NCBI GenBank assembly: GCA_002049455.2
Contig: KV919204.1
Span: 1-48,657 of the forward strand
Length of the DNA stretch: 48,657 bases
Direction: 5' to 3'
DNA from: Porphyra umbilicalis
Lineage: Eukaryota > Rhodophyta > Bangiophyceae > Bangiales > Bangiaceae
In this document: positions 39,157-48,657 of the stretch, piece by piece
How the letters are laid out: the number at the start of each line of letters is the position of its first letter
How positions within the stretch are numbered: the first letter of the stretch is position 1
The notes under the pieces: generated by a model
Databases searched by the model: none
Told to the model about the DNA's origin: nothing
What the model saw: the letters and a program-made list of their open reading frames with translations, nothing else
Program-made: the position numbers and the translations under genes

Positions 39157-41121
39157 ATGGCGGACTCGGCCGCGATGGCGGTGGACGGCGGCGTTGCCGA
39201 TGGCGGAGCGGTCGTCGACGGGGCGCATGCCGCCGCGGGGGGCCATCCGGAAGTGGATTGCTCCACGGATCCGAAGGTCTTGCGCCAGTTTCGGCCTCGC
39301 GGCTCGTACTACGCACACGCGGAACCTGTGGAGGTGGTTGACGGGGTCCCGCGGGTCACCGACAACCGTCTCTACGACATGTGCGTGCGCAATCGCGCTC
39401 GTGCGCACACGCGTCGTGTACACGCGCGGGACGAGGCGTTGCCTGACTTCATTTACGTGATGGCGCAAGCCGGGTTGCCGGACCACGCGAACGACCGCGT
39501 GGCCGAGGTCCATAGGGACCCGTACTTTGGAAACCAGGGCCCCCAGCGTCGTGTCTACGCGGTGATGTCGTTTTTTTTCAACGAGATCGCGCGCTATCAA
39601 GTGCCTCTGCACCCGTTTCACATCTTGGTTTACGCCAATGCGCTTCTGTTCCCTGTGAAGGGGATGGAGACGGTCGAGGCGGCGGCCAACGCGTTTTGCC
39701 GCTTGTTGCGCAACTGGCCGAGGGCCGTGTTCCTCAAGCGGACTCTCGCCGAGGACCTTTCGGCCCCGTTCGGGCACGACTCCGGCGTGGAGCCGTACCT
39801 TGAACAGCTCGCGCTGGTGAAGCACGAGGAGAACGACGGCGTCGAGGACGACCGCAGTGCGCGTGTCACCGGGTTACCGAACCCCTTCCGGTTGCCGATG
39901 TTTCCATCCGACCACCGTCGGACCGCTGACACGCGCTTCTTTTGCGGTCGCGAGTTGATGCCCACCGCGTGGGCGGCTGGATTTCTTCGTGCGCCACGGA
40001 AGTTCGACTTGTCCCGTTGGCTTCCGCCTATCCCGGAATGGGAGCCACACACGGGGCTGTGGGTGGCGACCCCCGTAGTGGTGTCGTACCTGGCGGATGC
40101 GTTGCGCAACGCCTACAGCTCAGTCTGGCTGGAGGTGTCCTCCGAGTACTACTGCAACTTAGTTGCTGCGTGGGTTCACACCCTACAGAAGGACAAGCTC
40201 TTCGTCCACTTGGACGATAGGACGCGTCGTCATTTCGACGTGTTGGACACGTCCAAGTTGAAGGACGCGCCCGATGGCGAGGCCAAGCACGTCCTGTACG
40301 GCAAGATGCGCCAGGCCGTAAAGGCGTTTCCCTGGCAAGAGGTCCTTAAGGACGTTGTCTGGCGCGACCGCGACTCCGGGGAAGCCCGTCAAGTGCGGAT
40401 CACGGTCGACGCAACCAAGGAGTACGGCTTTTGCCTTCGTCACCCTTGTGTCGATATCGACTGGGCATTGGACCCGAACGCGCCACTCTCGATGGCTCGA
40501 ATCACTTCGAACCACCCCGAGGTGTGGCGCCGCGGTCGTCGGAACTGGGCTCACGCCGTTGCCGACGCCCGAGGAGGCCGCTACCGCCCGCGTTCGCCGC
40601 GGCGCGATCGCTCGCCGTCTCCGCCCCGGGCGATGGATGCCACTTGGCCAACCAGCGCGTCTTCCTCCGCGGCGGGTGCCTTGTTTGGGTCGGCGCGCGC
40701 GCGCGATGTACGCGCTCGCGCGCCCCGTGGGGCGGCCTTGTCGGCGGTTGCTAACGCCTGGGTCGAGCAGATCGCCGGCTTGCGGACCGCTGTTGAGCGC
40801 GCGGACAGACGGGGTGTCGAGTCGGCTTTGTCCTTCACTGGACAGGCCGTGGCTCGCGCCGTTGACGGCGATGCCAACCACGGGCGATTCGCCCAGCACC
40901 TCGAGGCTATCAAGCCTGAGGAGGAGGCCACACCGGCGCGTTTCAACGCGCAGAGCATCCTTGGTCATCGGACCCATGAGGGCGGGGGCCCTTCGACGGG
41001 GGCTCCGCCCTCGGCGCGCAACACGCGTACGCGTAGTGTCTCGCAGGAGTCGGCGGCCAGTGTTGGCGCGCGCCGCAATTCCCGCCGGGACTCGCGGCAT
41101 GGTGACGAGGAGGAGGAGTGA
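39157..41121 (+). CDS. Antisense accessory ORF of the gypsy chromovirus, 654 aa, unknown function
   Basis: Uninterrupted from ATG 39157 to a TGA ending at 41121, on the strand opposite gag-pol and ending about 110 bp from the end of pol, tail to tail. The N-terminus is Ala/Gly-rich. Residues about 45-440 look globular, with ordinary composition and many Trp, Tyr, Phe and Pro (for example LPDFIYVMAQAGLPDHAN; FFCGRELMPTAWAAGFL). A basic Arg/Ser/Pro stretch, RYRPRSPRRDRSPSPPR, starts near residue 473, and the tail is acidic (DEEEE). No family was recognised and no signal peptide or membrane segment was seen. The basic RS-like stretch hints at nuclear or RNA work (inference). A homologous remnant sits at the same place in unit 1, so it belongs to the element. 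The hAT insertion 26 bp upstream has probably cut it from its original promoter. Confidence 0.75.
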   Translation: MADSAAMAVDGGVADGGAVVDGAHAAAGGHPEVDCSTDPKVLRQFRPRGSYYAHAEPVEVVDGVPRVTDNRLYDMCVRNRARAHTRRVHARDEALPDFIYVMAQAGLPDHANDRVAEVHRDPYFGNQGPQRRVYAVMSFFFNEIARYQVPLHPFHILVYANALLFPVKGMETVEAAANAFCRLLRNWPRAVFLKRTLAEDLSAPFGHDSGVEPYLEQLALVKHEENDGVEDDRSARVTGLPNPFRLPMFPSDHRRTADTRFFCGRELMPTAWAAGFLRAPRKFDLSRWLPPIPEWEPHTGLWVATPVVVSYLADALRNAYSSVWLEVSSEYYCNLVAAWVHTLQKDKLFVHLDDRTRRHFDVLDTSKLKDAPDGEAKHVLYGKMRQAVKAFPWQEVLKDVVWRDRDSGEARQVRITVDATKEYGFCLRHPCVDIDWALDPNAPLSMARITSNHPEVWRRGRRNWAHAVADARGGRYRPRSPRRDRSPSPPRAMDATWPTSASSSAAGALFGSARARDVRARAPRGAALSAVANAWVEQIAGLRTAVERADRRGVESALSFTGQAVARAVDGDANHGRFAQHLEAIKPEEEATPARFNAQSILGHRTHEGGGPSTGAPPSARNTRTRSVSQESAASVGARRNSRRDSRHGDEEEE

Positions 41122-41234
41122 CTGCCACTGCAAAGTGGGCGGTTCGGTTGACCGTGGTGGGGTTGTAGGGCGCGCGCCCTTTTCGTGTTTCTGTCCCATG
41201 ACGTGTGCTCGTCCGCTTCCCAGCTTCCCGATAG

Positions 41235-42312
41235 TCATCGTATCAATGAAGGAAGTGGCAGGTAAGCATGGCCCATGGTGTGGGAGTCGTATCCCTTGTA
41301 TCGGATGATAAAAGTACTTGGTACTCGAAACACGCACGGATGGCGGTGGCGTACCAGCTGGTGTTGGTCCACTGTGGGATTACCACGGTGGCCTCTTCTT
41401 TGGTCGATACCAAGCGTATCAGAACTGAGTCGAGATGTTGTACCGGAGGTACGAAGAACTCGTTGGGGTGTACGGACTCGGTGGGATCAGATTTGTTCAG
41501 TATCGATTGCGAGGCTTTCGGCCACACATATTTGTAGGGGCCGTAATTCAGCATTCAGGCGAGCGAAATGCCGAAAAGCCAGTAGGGGATCATACGCAAA
41601 ATTGCGGGTCATCGAGCGCAGGGTGGACTGAAGCCATGTGACAGGAATTACTTCCTTAACTGCGGTGGCAGTAGTTGACTCTGTACAAAAGACATTGGCA
41701 TGGATAACTCCGTCGCCTGTAACATGGACATGTTCGATCGAGGGTGACCACGTGGGGTCCATGACGATGTTGGCCACAGTTGTGAGCCCGGCTTGTCGGC
41801 TACTTCGTCGTTTTGGCGTTTGCGACTCGTATCCCGGTACATGCTTCTTTTTTTGCCGAAGAAATCACACCACCAGTTTGCGGGGGAGGTTCTCCAGGGG
41901 TTCCTACGTGTCATTCTTCGACCCGTCGTTGAACCAGCGCACCTTAGCGCTATAGCTGTCGCCATTCTGGCGTAAGCCTAGGAGTTTGTCAACCACATAC
42001 TCATCGGCAGTTGCCGGGGGTGGCTTGCGTGGGTCAAGACCATCTAGCAGGGGGTGTGGAACCGTGTCCGTCGTCGTTGGACGAGGAGCTGGGGTGACAT
42101 GGTCACTGCTGACACGTTTTTCCTCGCCGTCAATGTGAATGACAAACGTGGAGGCATCCGCGTCTGCGTCGATGACTACGAAGGGTCCAAGGGCTTTGCT
42201 TTGCAGCTTGTTTTGCCGATCGTGGTTGGTCGTGTATACGTAGTCGCCGATCTTGACGTCCGCATTGCGGGTTGCGACCCGGTAATCGAAGATGCGTTTG
42301 TAACGTTGTTGC
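41235..42312 (-). pseudogene. Gypsy unit 2 pol 3' end: integrase C-terminus, chromodomain and post-chromodomain region
   Basis: The left part of the pol frame cut by copia 3. From 42312 leftward: RYKRIFDYRVATRN, KIGDYVYTTNHDRQ, then EYVVDKLLGLRQNGDSYSAKV entering the chromodomain, with a stop soon after (near 41908). After further breaks, two frames together cover the same ~170-residue region as unit 1 (MTRNFAYDPLLAFRHF; then FFVPPVQHLDSVLIRLVS and ATVVIPQWTNTSWYATA). A frameshift lies near 41555. The LLG site is open here where unit 1 has a stop, so decay differs between copies. Confidence 0.8.
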
Positions 42313-42856
42313 TGTTGGAACGTCATGCACAACGCCGCTGTAAGCCCTCCTGCTGTAAAAAGCAAAATTCAAGAAACCAGGTATTGACAGGGTTCGAACC
42401 CCCGACTCCCGGACGCGATCCGAAGGTCACGCCTAATGAGAGTGGGTGCGTACTTCCCACTAGGCTACCCATGCGACTTCCTCGCGGTTTGGTGACCGCT
42501 GGTGCATTCGACATTTGTACCCGTGCGATTTTGAGTGAAATTTTTGCGATTTCACATTTTTTGTTCTTGCGCTTCTGATGCTTTGATTTGCGTGGGCTTT
42601 GCTTTCATCCCTGATACTTTGATTTGGTGAGCGTTTTGATTTAGAGTGTGGGCGGGCGCGTGCGCGGGCGAGCTGCTTGGGCTGCGTGGTTGGCTTGAGT
42701 GCTCCGACTTGGACTACTTGAGGAGTGCCCTTGATGGGAGGAGGGGCGCTCTGGAGAGACAACCAACAAAGCACGTTCGCACACATACACACAAGCTCAA
42801 GCCACTCAACCACTTCACCGTGGTCCCCCATCCCCTATCCCCACTGCGTTTGAACA
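42313..42856 (+). repeat. 5' LTR of copia 3
   Basis: 544 bp. It contains an antisense tRNA-like segment (42380-42480). Ends TGTTGGAACG and CGTTTGAACA. Confidence 0.95.
42380..42480 (-). other. Antisense tRNA-like segment with A and B boxes inside the copia 3 LTR
   Basis: On the minus strand, TAGCCTAGTGGG (42467-42456) fits the pol III A-box consensus at every position and GGTTCGAACCC (about 42400-42390) fits the B box. They are about 55 bases apart, long for a simple tRNA but compatible with a long variable arm, an intron or a tRNA-derived SINE. I could not fold a full acceptor stem, so it is not called a tRNA gene. An identical copy is in the 3' LTR. Confidence 0.55.
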
Positions 42857-42870
42857 GATTATGGGCCCAG
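42857..42870 (+). promoter_or_regulatory. Primer binding site of copia 3, half-tRNA iMet type
   Basis: GATTATGGGCCCAG directly follows the 5' LTR and shares 12 of 14 or more bases with the copia 1 PBS, complementary to the initiator tRNA-Met anticodon region. Confidence 0.7.
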
Positions 42871-43020
42871 AGCCGGGGCTGTGACAAGGGCAAGGTGGGC
42901 CAGACGGCGTCGCGGCGGTCGCGACAAGTGCGAAGAAGACGAGTGTAAGGTGGTTCAAGGACGTGACGTTCAAGCCGCAAGGTTCGGCAAGATCGGGAAG
43001 CGCTACGACAAGCAGGCATC

Positions 43021-46000
43021 ATGGACGGTGGCGCTGCCGGCATGGGCGGCATCAAGATTGCCAAGTTGACGGAGACGAACTTCCACGAGTGGCGCCAGCG
43101 GATCAAGATGATCCTGGCGCTGCGCGATCTGGACGACATGCTTGACGAAGACGGCAAGCCGACGGACGCGGAGGACCGCGAGTTGGCGGTGTGGAAGCGT
43201 CGTGACACGAAGGCGAGCGCCATCATCGGGCTCTCCCTTGGGTCTGAGCAGCTCGAGCACGTGTCGGGGTGCAAGACGACTGCGGAAATGTGGTTGACCC
43301 TGCAAGGCGTCTTCCAGCGCAAGAGTTTGATGAACAAGATGGAGGCGCGACGCGAATTCTACACCGTCGCGGTGAACGTCGGCGAGGGCATTCTGGGCAA
43401 TATCAACCGCGTTCGCAACCTCGGCGAGAACCTCAAGGCCATGGGCGGCGAGGTCACGGAGATGGATGTCGCCATGAGCGTTCTCAACGGGCTGATGTCA
43501 AAGTATGAGAACCTGCTGGTGGCTCTAGACGCCAAGGGCGAGGACGAGCTAAGCCTCGCCTTTGTCAAGAGCCGCCTGCTTCAGGAGGAGCGGCGTCAGG
43601 CGGTCAAGTCACCGGCGATCAAGCGCATTGGTGACATGGCACTCGTCGGCGCCAACCATCGAGGTCAAGGCCGCCGTGGTGACCTTTCCAAGATCGAGTG
43701 CTACTACTGCCACAAGTTTGGGCACATCGCTCATGATTGCCCAGAGCTCAAGGCCAAGAAGCAGAGACAGGACAAGGTGGCCGCGATTGCGGCTGATGAC
43801 GGTAGCGACAGCGACGACGCTATCTGTCTCGTTGCCGACGCGGATGACAAGGATGACATTTCCACGTCGTGGCTTGTCGACTCTGCGGCGTCTGCACACA
43901 TATGCTGGATGCGTGCGTGCTTCGATGACTACAAGACAACCACGGGACGGAGCGTCACGATGGGTGAGAAGGGGTCCGTGGCCACGGCGGGCGTCGGAAC
44001 CGTCGTCCTCAACGTCATCGTTCAAGGCAAGACGCGCAAGATCAAATTGGAGAAGGTGCTCCATGTTCCTACTATGGGCTTCAACCTCATGTCGGTCGGC
44101 ATGATGGAGGAACGCGGTGCGGAAGTGTCGTTCAAGCGCGGTATGTCCATCATCAAGATGAACGAGAAGATTGCTGCGTGCGGCACGCGTAAGAACGGGT
44201 TCTACCACCTGGACATGGCCCCTATGTCGGATGTTGCTGCGGTGGCCTCTCTGCAGCTATGGCATGAGCGTCTTGGCAACGTGAACGTGGCCGGCGTCAA
44301 CAGGATGATCAAGAACAAGGACGTGGACGGACTCAAGTGCACTTCCATGGTGGTCAAGGACATCTGCGAGCCGTGCGTGTACGGCAAGGCGGCAATGACG
44401 CCTATGCCTAGCGCAAGAGGCGTTCGTGTGACTAGGCGGCTCCAGCTCGTGCACTCGGACCTCGGTGGACCTATGTCAGAACCCTCTCGTGGCGGAGCGC
44501 TCTACTTCGGGACGTTCACCGACGACTTCTCCCGCTGGACGGACGTGGTCTTCTTGCACAAGAAGAGCGATCTTCTCGTGGAGTACAAGAAGTGGCTGAC
44601 CAAGGCACAGCTGCACACCGGCAACAAGATCAAGGTGCTCCGGTCCGACAACGGCGGCGAGTACGTGTCGTCCGCATTCAAGGCACTTCACGATGAGAAC
44701 GGCACGACGCACCAGACGACGGTGCCCGACACGCCGCAGCAGAACGGGGTTGCTGAGAGACTCAACCGAGTTCTCGTGGAGATGGCACGCACCATGATGC
44801 GACACAAGAACGTCGACCAGGATCTTTGGGCGGATGCCATCAAGACGGCGGTCGACATCAAGAACCGCGTCACCAGCCGTGCGCTTCCCGCAGGCAAGAC
44901 GCCTCATGAGCTATGGACCGGGAACAAGCCCGAGGTAAGCCACATGCGGGTGTTTGGGTCAACATGCTGGGTGGTACTGCACAAGAGCCCCGTCGATGGC
45001 AAGTTCGGAGACAAGGCGGCAAAGGGCATTTTCGTGGGCTATCCCGACGGCAGCAAGGCGTACAAGGTCATCCTCGACGACGGCAAGGTCGTCAAGGCGC
45101 GAAGCGTCGTTTTCTCCGAGAACAACTCAAGCAAGGTTGCAGATATTCCAGAGGACTCACCCGTGGACGAAGTCGTGGAAGGCGAGACGGGCTTGGATGC
45201 CGGCAGCAACGACCAGGACGTCGACGCTGAAGACGACCAAGACGTCGACGCTGAAGATGTCGGCGGAGACGACCAGCAAGATGATGGCTCGGACAAATCG
45301 GTAGACGACAATCAAGGTTCTGCCGGATCTCAAGACACGCTGCATCGGAGCGGCAGATCGCGGAGGCCGCCGGTTGAGTTCTGGCGTCCAGTGAGCCTCG
45401 TTGCTCACGAGGCTCCCATGACGTATGGGCAAGAAGTTCATGGACAAGAGTCGACCAAGTGGCGGGCCTCAATGGACCAGGAGATGGACTCTATCCGCAA
45501 GAACAAGACATGGCGTTTGACGGATCGCCCGGTCGGCCGACGCGTGCTCAAGGGCAAGTGGGTTTACAAGGTCAAGGACGAGCTGGACAAGGTCGGGAAC
45601 AACACGACGCGGCACAAGGCGCGCGTTTGCTTTATGGGCAATCGGCAGATCAAGGGGCTTGACTTTAACAAGAAGTTTGCGCCGGTGGCCATGTTCACTA
45701 CCATCCGATGCATCCTGGCGATTACGGCGGCGAACGGGTGGGAGCTGCATCAGATGGACGTCAAGACGGCCTTCCTGAACGGAGACCTTGACGAGGAGGT
45801 CTACATGGAGCAGCCGGAGGGATACGTCGATTCCACGTATCCGGACAAGGTGTGCCGTCTTCTCCAAGCACTGTATGGGCTGAAGCAAGCCCCCAAGATG
45901 TGGTACGCCAGGCTCGACGCCTTCCTTAAGTCGCAAGGGTTTGACAACATCGACCCGGATGCCTGCCTCTACCTCCAGATGGATGACGGTGAGATCATCA

Positions 46001-46971
46001 TCGTCCTGGTGTACGTCGACGATTTTCTTCTGGTCGGGTCAAGCATGGAGGCGATTGACAAAATCAAGAAGGCGCTTCGCAAGCGCTTCGAGATGAAGGA
46101 CCTGGGCGAAGCCAAGGTCATCCTCGGGCTAGAGATCAGCCGTGACAAGACGTTGGGCACCCTCAAGCTGTCGCAGGGCAAGTACGCGGGACAAGTGCTC
46201 CAGAAGTTCGGTATGGCGGAGTGCAACCAGATCGCGACTCCGTTGGAGGTCGGGCTGCAGCTGGCTAAGTCGGAGAAGAGCGACGAGTCCCTTCCTTATC
46301 GCGAGACCGTCGGAAGCCTGATGTACCTGATGGTCGGGACGCGTCCTGATCTCGCCTTTGCGGTCGGCAAGCTGAGCCGTTTCGTGTCGGGCTACGGGAA
46401 GGAGCACTGGGCGGCTGTGAAGCGCGTCCTCCGATATGTCAAGGGGTCTGTCGACAAGGGCCTGGTCTCCAACAAGTCCGCGTCGGGCATCCTCCAAGGT
46501 TTCAGCGATGCCGACTGGGCAGGTGACTACGAGACGCGGCGGTCTACGACGGGCTTCATGTTCATCTTTGGCGGGGCGGCCGTCAGCTGGGCTTCGAAGT
46601 TGTAGAAGATGGTGGCGCTATCTACCATGGAGGCGGAGTACATGGCTCTTTGCGAGGCCAGCAAGGAAGCTGTTTGGCTCGACAAGCTCATCCAACGCGT
46701 CACCGTGCTCGTGACGCAGTCGGACAACTTGGTTGGGCCGGTTAACATCAAGGTCGACAACAGCGGCTGCCTCGACTTCGCCAAGAATCCCGTCCAGCAC
46801 AAGCGCACCAAGCACATCGACATTTGCTACAACTTTGTGCGGGATGCGATCACGACGGACAAGGTCATCCTCGAGCACTGCCCAACGGACGAGATGGCGG
46901 CAGACCCGATGACGAAGGAGCTCGCCAAGGTCAAGCACGACAAGCATGTCAAGACGATGGGGATGTGTTGA
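43021..46971 (+). pseudogene. copia 3 gag-pol, one in-frame stop
   Basis: One frame from ATG 43021 to TGA 46971, interrupted only by TAG at 46603-46605 (codon 1195), inside RNase H just before KMVALSTMEAEYMAL. Domains in order: gag; CCHC knuckle CYYCHKFGHIAHDC (227-240); protease with LVDSAASAH (D287; DSA form rather than DTG/DSG); pre-integrase LQLWHERLGNVN; integrase D480, D543 and E579 with SDNGGEY and NGVAERLN; RT with intact YVDD (998-1001) and MDVKTAFLNGDLDEEVY; RNase H with DADWAGD. Everything but the stop looks functional, so the element was active very recently or the stop is a sequence error. Confidence 0.93.
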
Positions 46972-47136
46972 CTTCAAGTACGCGCCGTAAGTTCATCCGG
47001 ATGTAAGTACGCTGCTCCTCCAAGGCCGCCATGACGGGCGGCATCGGATTTGGGACGTCAAGATTCTAGGCGGACTTACTTCTCGACAAGTTCTTCAAGG
47101 GCGGTCAGCTGTCAGGCGGCGTCAAGCAAGGGGGCG
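46972..47136 (+). other. copia 3 3' untranslated part and polypurine tract
   Basis: Short non-coding stretch ending in caagcaagggggcg directly before the 3' LTR, the expected plus-strand primer site. Confidence 0.7.
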
Positions 47137-47680
47137 TGTTGAAACGTCATGCTCAACGCCGCTGTAAGCCCTCCTGCTGTAAAAAGCAAAATTCAAGAAA
47201 CCAGGTATTGACAGGGTTCGAACCCCCGACTCCCGGACGCGATCCGAAGGTCACGCCTAATGAGAGTGGGTGCGTACTTCCCACTAGGCTACCCATGCGA
47301 CTTCCTCGCGGTTTGGTGACCGCTGGTGCATTCGACATTTGTACCCGTGCGATTTTGAGTGAAATTTTTGCGATTTCACATTTTTTGTTCTTGCGCTTCT
47401 GATGCTTTGATTTGCGTGGGCTTTGCTTTCATCCCTGATACTTTGATTTGGTGAGCGTTTTGATTTAGAGTGTGGGCGGGCGCGTGCGCGGGCGAGCTGC
47501 TTGGGCTGCGTGGTTGGCTTGAGTGCTCCGACTTGGACTACTTGAGGAGTGCCCTTGATGGGAAGAGGGGCGCTTTGGAGAGACAACCAACAAAGCACGT
47601 TCGCACACATACACACAAGCTCAAGCCACTCAACCACTTCACCGTGGTCCCCCATCCCCTATCCCCACTGCGTTTCAACA
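47137..47680 (+). repeat. 3' LTR of copia 3
   Basis: 544 bp; ends TGTTGAAACG and CGTTTCAACA form a perfect 10-bp inverted repeat. A box (minus) at 47291-47280 and B box at 47224-47214, as in the 5' LTR. Confidence 0.95.
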
Positions 47681-48657
47681 CTACCGTCTTACGCAAGGCC
47701 TCAACGACAACGGGGACATGCCTGCAAAGGCGTGCCATGAACTCGCGTTTGCGAGCTAGGGGAGACCCGTCCTTGAGCATTCCCTTATTGGCCAGCGGAG
47801 TGGCCGGGGGCAGGTTGCGAACCGTGAGGTTGGGGATCCGCCTTGAGATAACAAGCTCAAATGGGGCGATGCCCGTCGACCGATGCGGTTGGCTATTATA
47901 CGCCATGGTGATTACCGGGAGTAGCTCGTCCCATCGTGATGGGTCGTCGGCGACGTAGTGTGGCAGCTGAGTAGCCATGGTACGGTTGTACCGTTCAACT
48001 TGCCCATTAGTTTTGGGGTGATGCGCCGTCGTGCGAACCGTTTCAGTGCCAAGCATTTTCATCACAGCGATGAAGAAGTTCGACATGGACTGGGGCCCTT
48101 GGTCCGATAGGATCCGGTCCGGTGGCCCGTAGGCGGACACCCACGCATCGATGATGGCTGACGCCATGGACATGGCCGTGATTCGCCGTAAGGCGTCGCA
48201 CTTGGTGAGCTTGGCGAAGCGGTCGGTGATAACAAAGATGAAGCGGTTGCCCTTCTCGGAGGCCGGGATGGGCTCAAAGATGTCAACGGACAGCTCCGTG
48301 AGAGGCTCGGTAGCCTGGAACAGGGTCAAGGGCGTGGTGTGTCGCCGCAAGGCGAGGCGATTTTGCGCACACGTTGTGCATTTGGTGATGGTCGAATGAA
48401 TATCCGTCACCATTGAAGGCCAGTAGTATGCCGTACGCATTGTGTCATACATCGGGTTTATACCAGGATGGGCGGCCACGGTTGCGTGGTGCTTGAGGGT
48501 CAACACGCGTTCGCGTAAAGACTTTGGAATAACCAGTTGATTGCCGTAAGGCGCATGGCGGTACAGAGCGTGATGCTCATCGCGAAGGAAGGCCTTTGTC
48601 GTTCCGAGTTCGACACCTTTGGTCATTGCGACACAATAGTCGTCCGTTTGTTGAGCT
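47681..48657 (-). CDS. Gypsy unit 2 integrase, partial, running off the window
   Basis: Open from the window end (48657) to the copia 3 junction at 47680 with no stop. It begins AQQTDDYCVAMTKGVELG, aligned with unit 1 AQQTDDYCVEMSTGVKRG. It holds the zinc-finger H-H-C-C (HATVAAHPG; CTTCAQNR) and the catalytic motifs SVDIFEP, DQGPQS and NGQVERYN. It reads into copia LTR sequence at 47680, so the true integrase is cut; its C-terminal part resumes at 42312. It would join element DNA to the chromosome, and the chromodomain further on targets chromatin. Confidence 0.85.

Larger units (their letters stand above)
42313..47680 (+). mobile_element. Ty1/copia LTR retrotransposon 3, nested in gypsy unit 2
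   Basis: 5.4 kb with 544-bp LTRs differing at five positions by my count. The LTRs start TGTTG and end AACA (right copy: TGTTGAAACG...CGTTTCAACA). PBS and PPT are in place and gag-pol is a single frame broken by one stop. Flanks are gttgc (left) and ctacc (right): alignment with unit 1 shows a 5-bp duplication of the right length and place, but the two copies disagree at three of five bases. It is a different family from copia 1 (different LTRs and polyprotein). Confidence 0.93.
34637..48657 (-). mobile_element. Ty3/gypsy chromovirus unit 2, incomplete at the window edge, with intact antisense ORF
   Basis: The same order as unit 1, read leftward from the window end: integrase (48657-47681), copia 3 insertion (42313-47680), rest of integrase, chromodomain and post-chromodomain region (42312-41235), antisense ORF (39157-41121), hAT insertion (35906-39130), spacer (34915-35905), LTR (34914-34637). 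gag, protease, RT and the other LTR lie beyond the window. Confidence 0.85.

Noticed and set aside
42380..42480. Functional tRNA gene
   Set aside because: A and B boxes are good, but no full acceptor stem could be folded by eye, so it is listed only as tRNA-like.

Overview
This is a GC-rich eukaryotic nuclear window, dominated by nested transposable elements and GC-rich tandem repeats, with little host coding sequence. The elements are Ty1/copia, Ty3/gypsy chromovirus, hAT and PIF/Harbinger. The very high GC, the Ala/Gly/Pro-rich proteins, plant-type PIF/Harbinger proteins and an NB-ARC/TPR fragment suggest an alga, possibly a bangiophyte red alga such as Porphyra/Pyropia or else a GC-rich green alga. 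That assignment is inference; no marker gene fixes it.

Left third (1-16.03 kb). The window opens in the 3' end of an MDR-type quinone oxidoreductase gene, followed by about 3.9 kb with no gene. A 48-bp minisatellite (about 4.4-6.4 kb) precedes a Myb/SANT-like protein gene (+). A 60-bp GC satellite with about 360-bp higher-order periodicity fills about 10.1-13.07 kb. An intact-looking plant-type PIF/Harbinger DDE transposase (-) follows. The Myb-like gene and the transposase converge and may be the two genes of one large Harbinger-type element, but I found no terminal repeats.

Middle (16.03-25.76 kb). A very young copia element (399-bp LTRs differing at one base, TSD TGCGT) carries a broken gag-pol. 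Next to it is a minus-strand NB-ARC/TPR (NLR-like) gene remnant. That remnant is split by a 956-bp hAT element with a perfect 8-bp TSD and fused in frame at its 5' side to a gag-protease fragment of a second copia element.

Right half (25.76-48.66 kb). Two copies of one chromovirus lie head to tail on the minus strand and share an LTR. Each unit is LTR - repeat-rich spacer - plus-strand ORF convergent with pol - pol with chromodomain - gag. The plus-strand ORF (39157-41121, 654 aa) is intact in the right copy and a deleted remnant in the left one. It is antisense to gag-pol and is the best candidate here for an undescribed component. The left unit's pol is split by a 399-bp TA-flanked MITE. 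The right unit is interrupted by a 3.2-kb hAT element (perfect 8-bp TSD), which itself holds a 541-bp MITE, and by a third, young copia element (544-bp LTRs) whose LTRs carry an antisense tRNA-like segment with A and B boxes.

Relative order from the sequence: the gypsy units are oldest (LTRs differ at roughly one base in ten, many stops); the hAT, MITE and copia insertions came later; the two copia elements with full LTR pairs are youngest.
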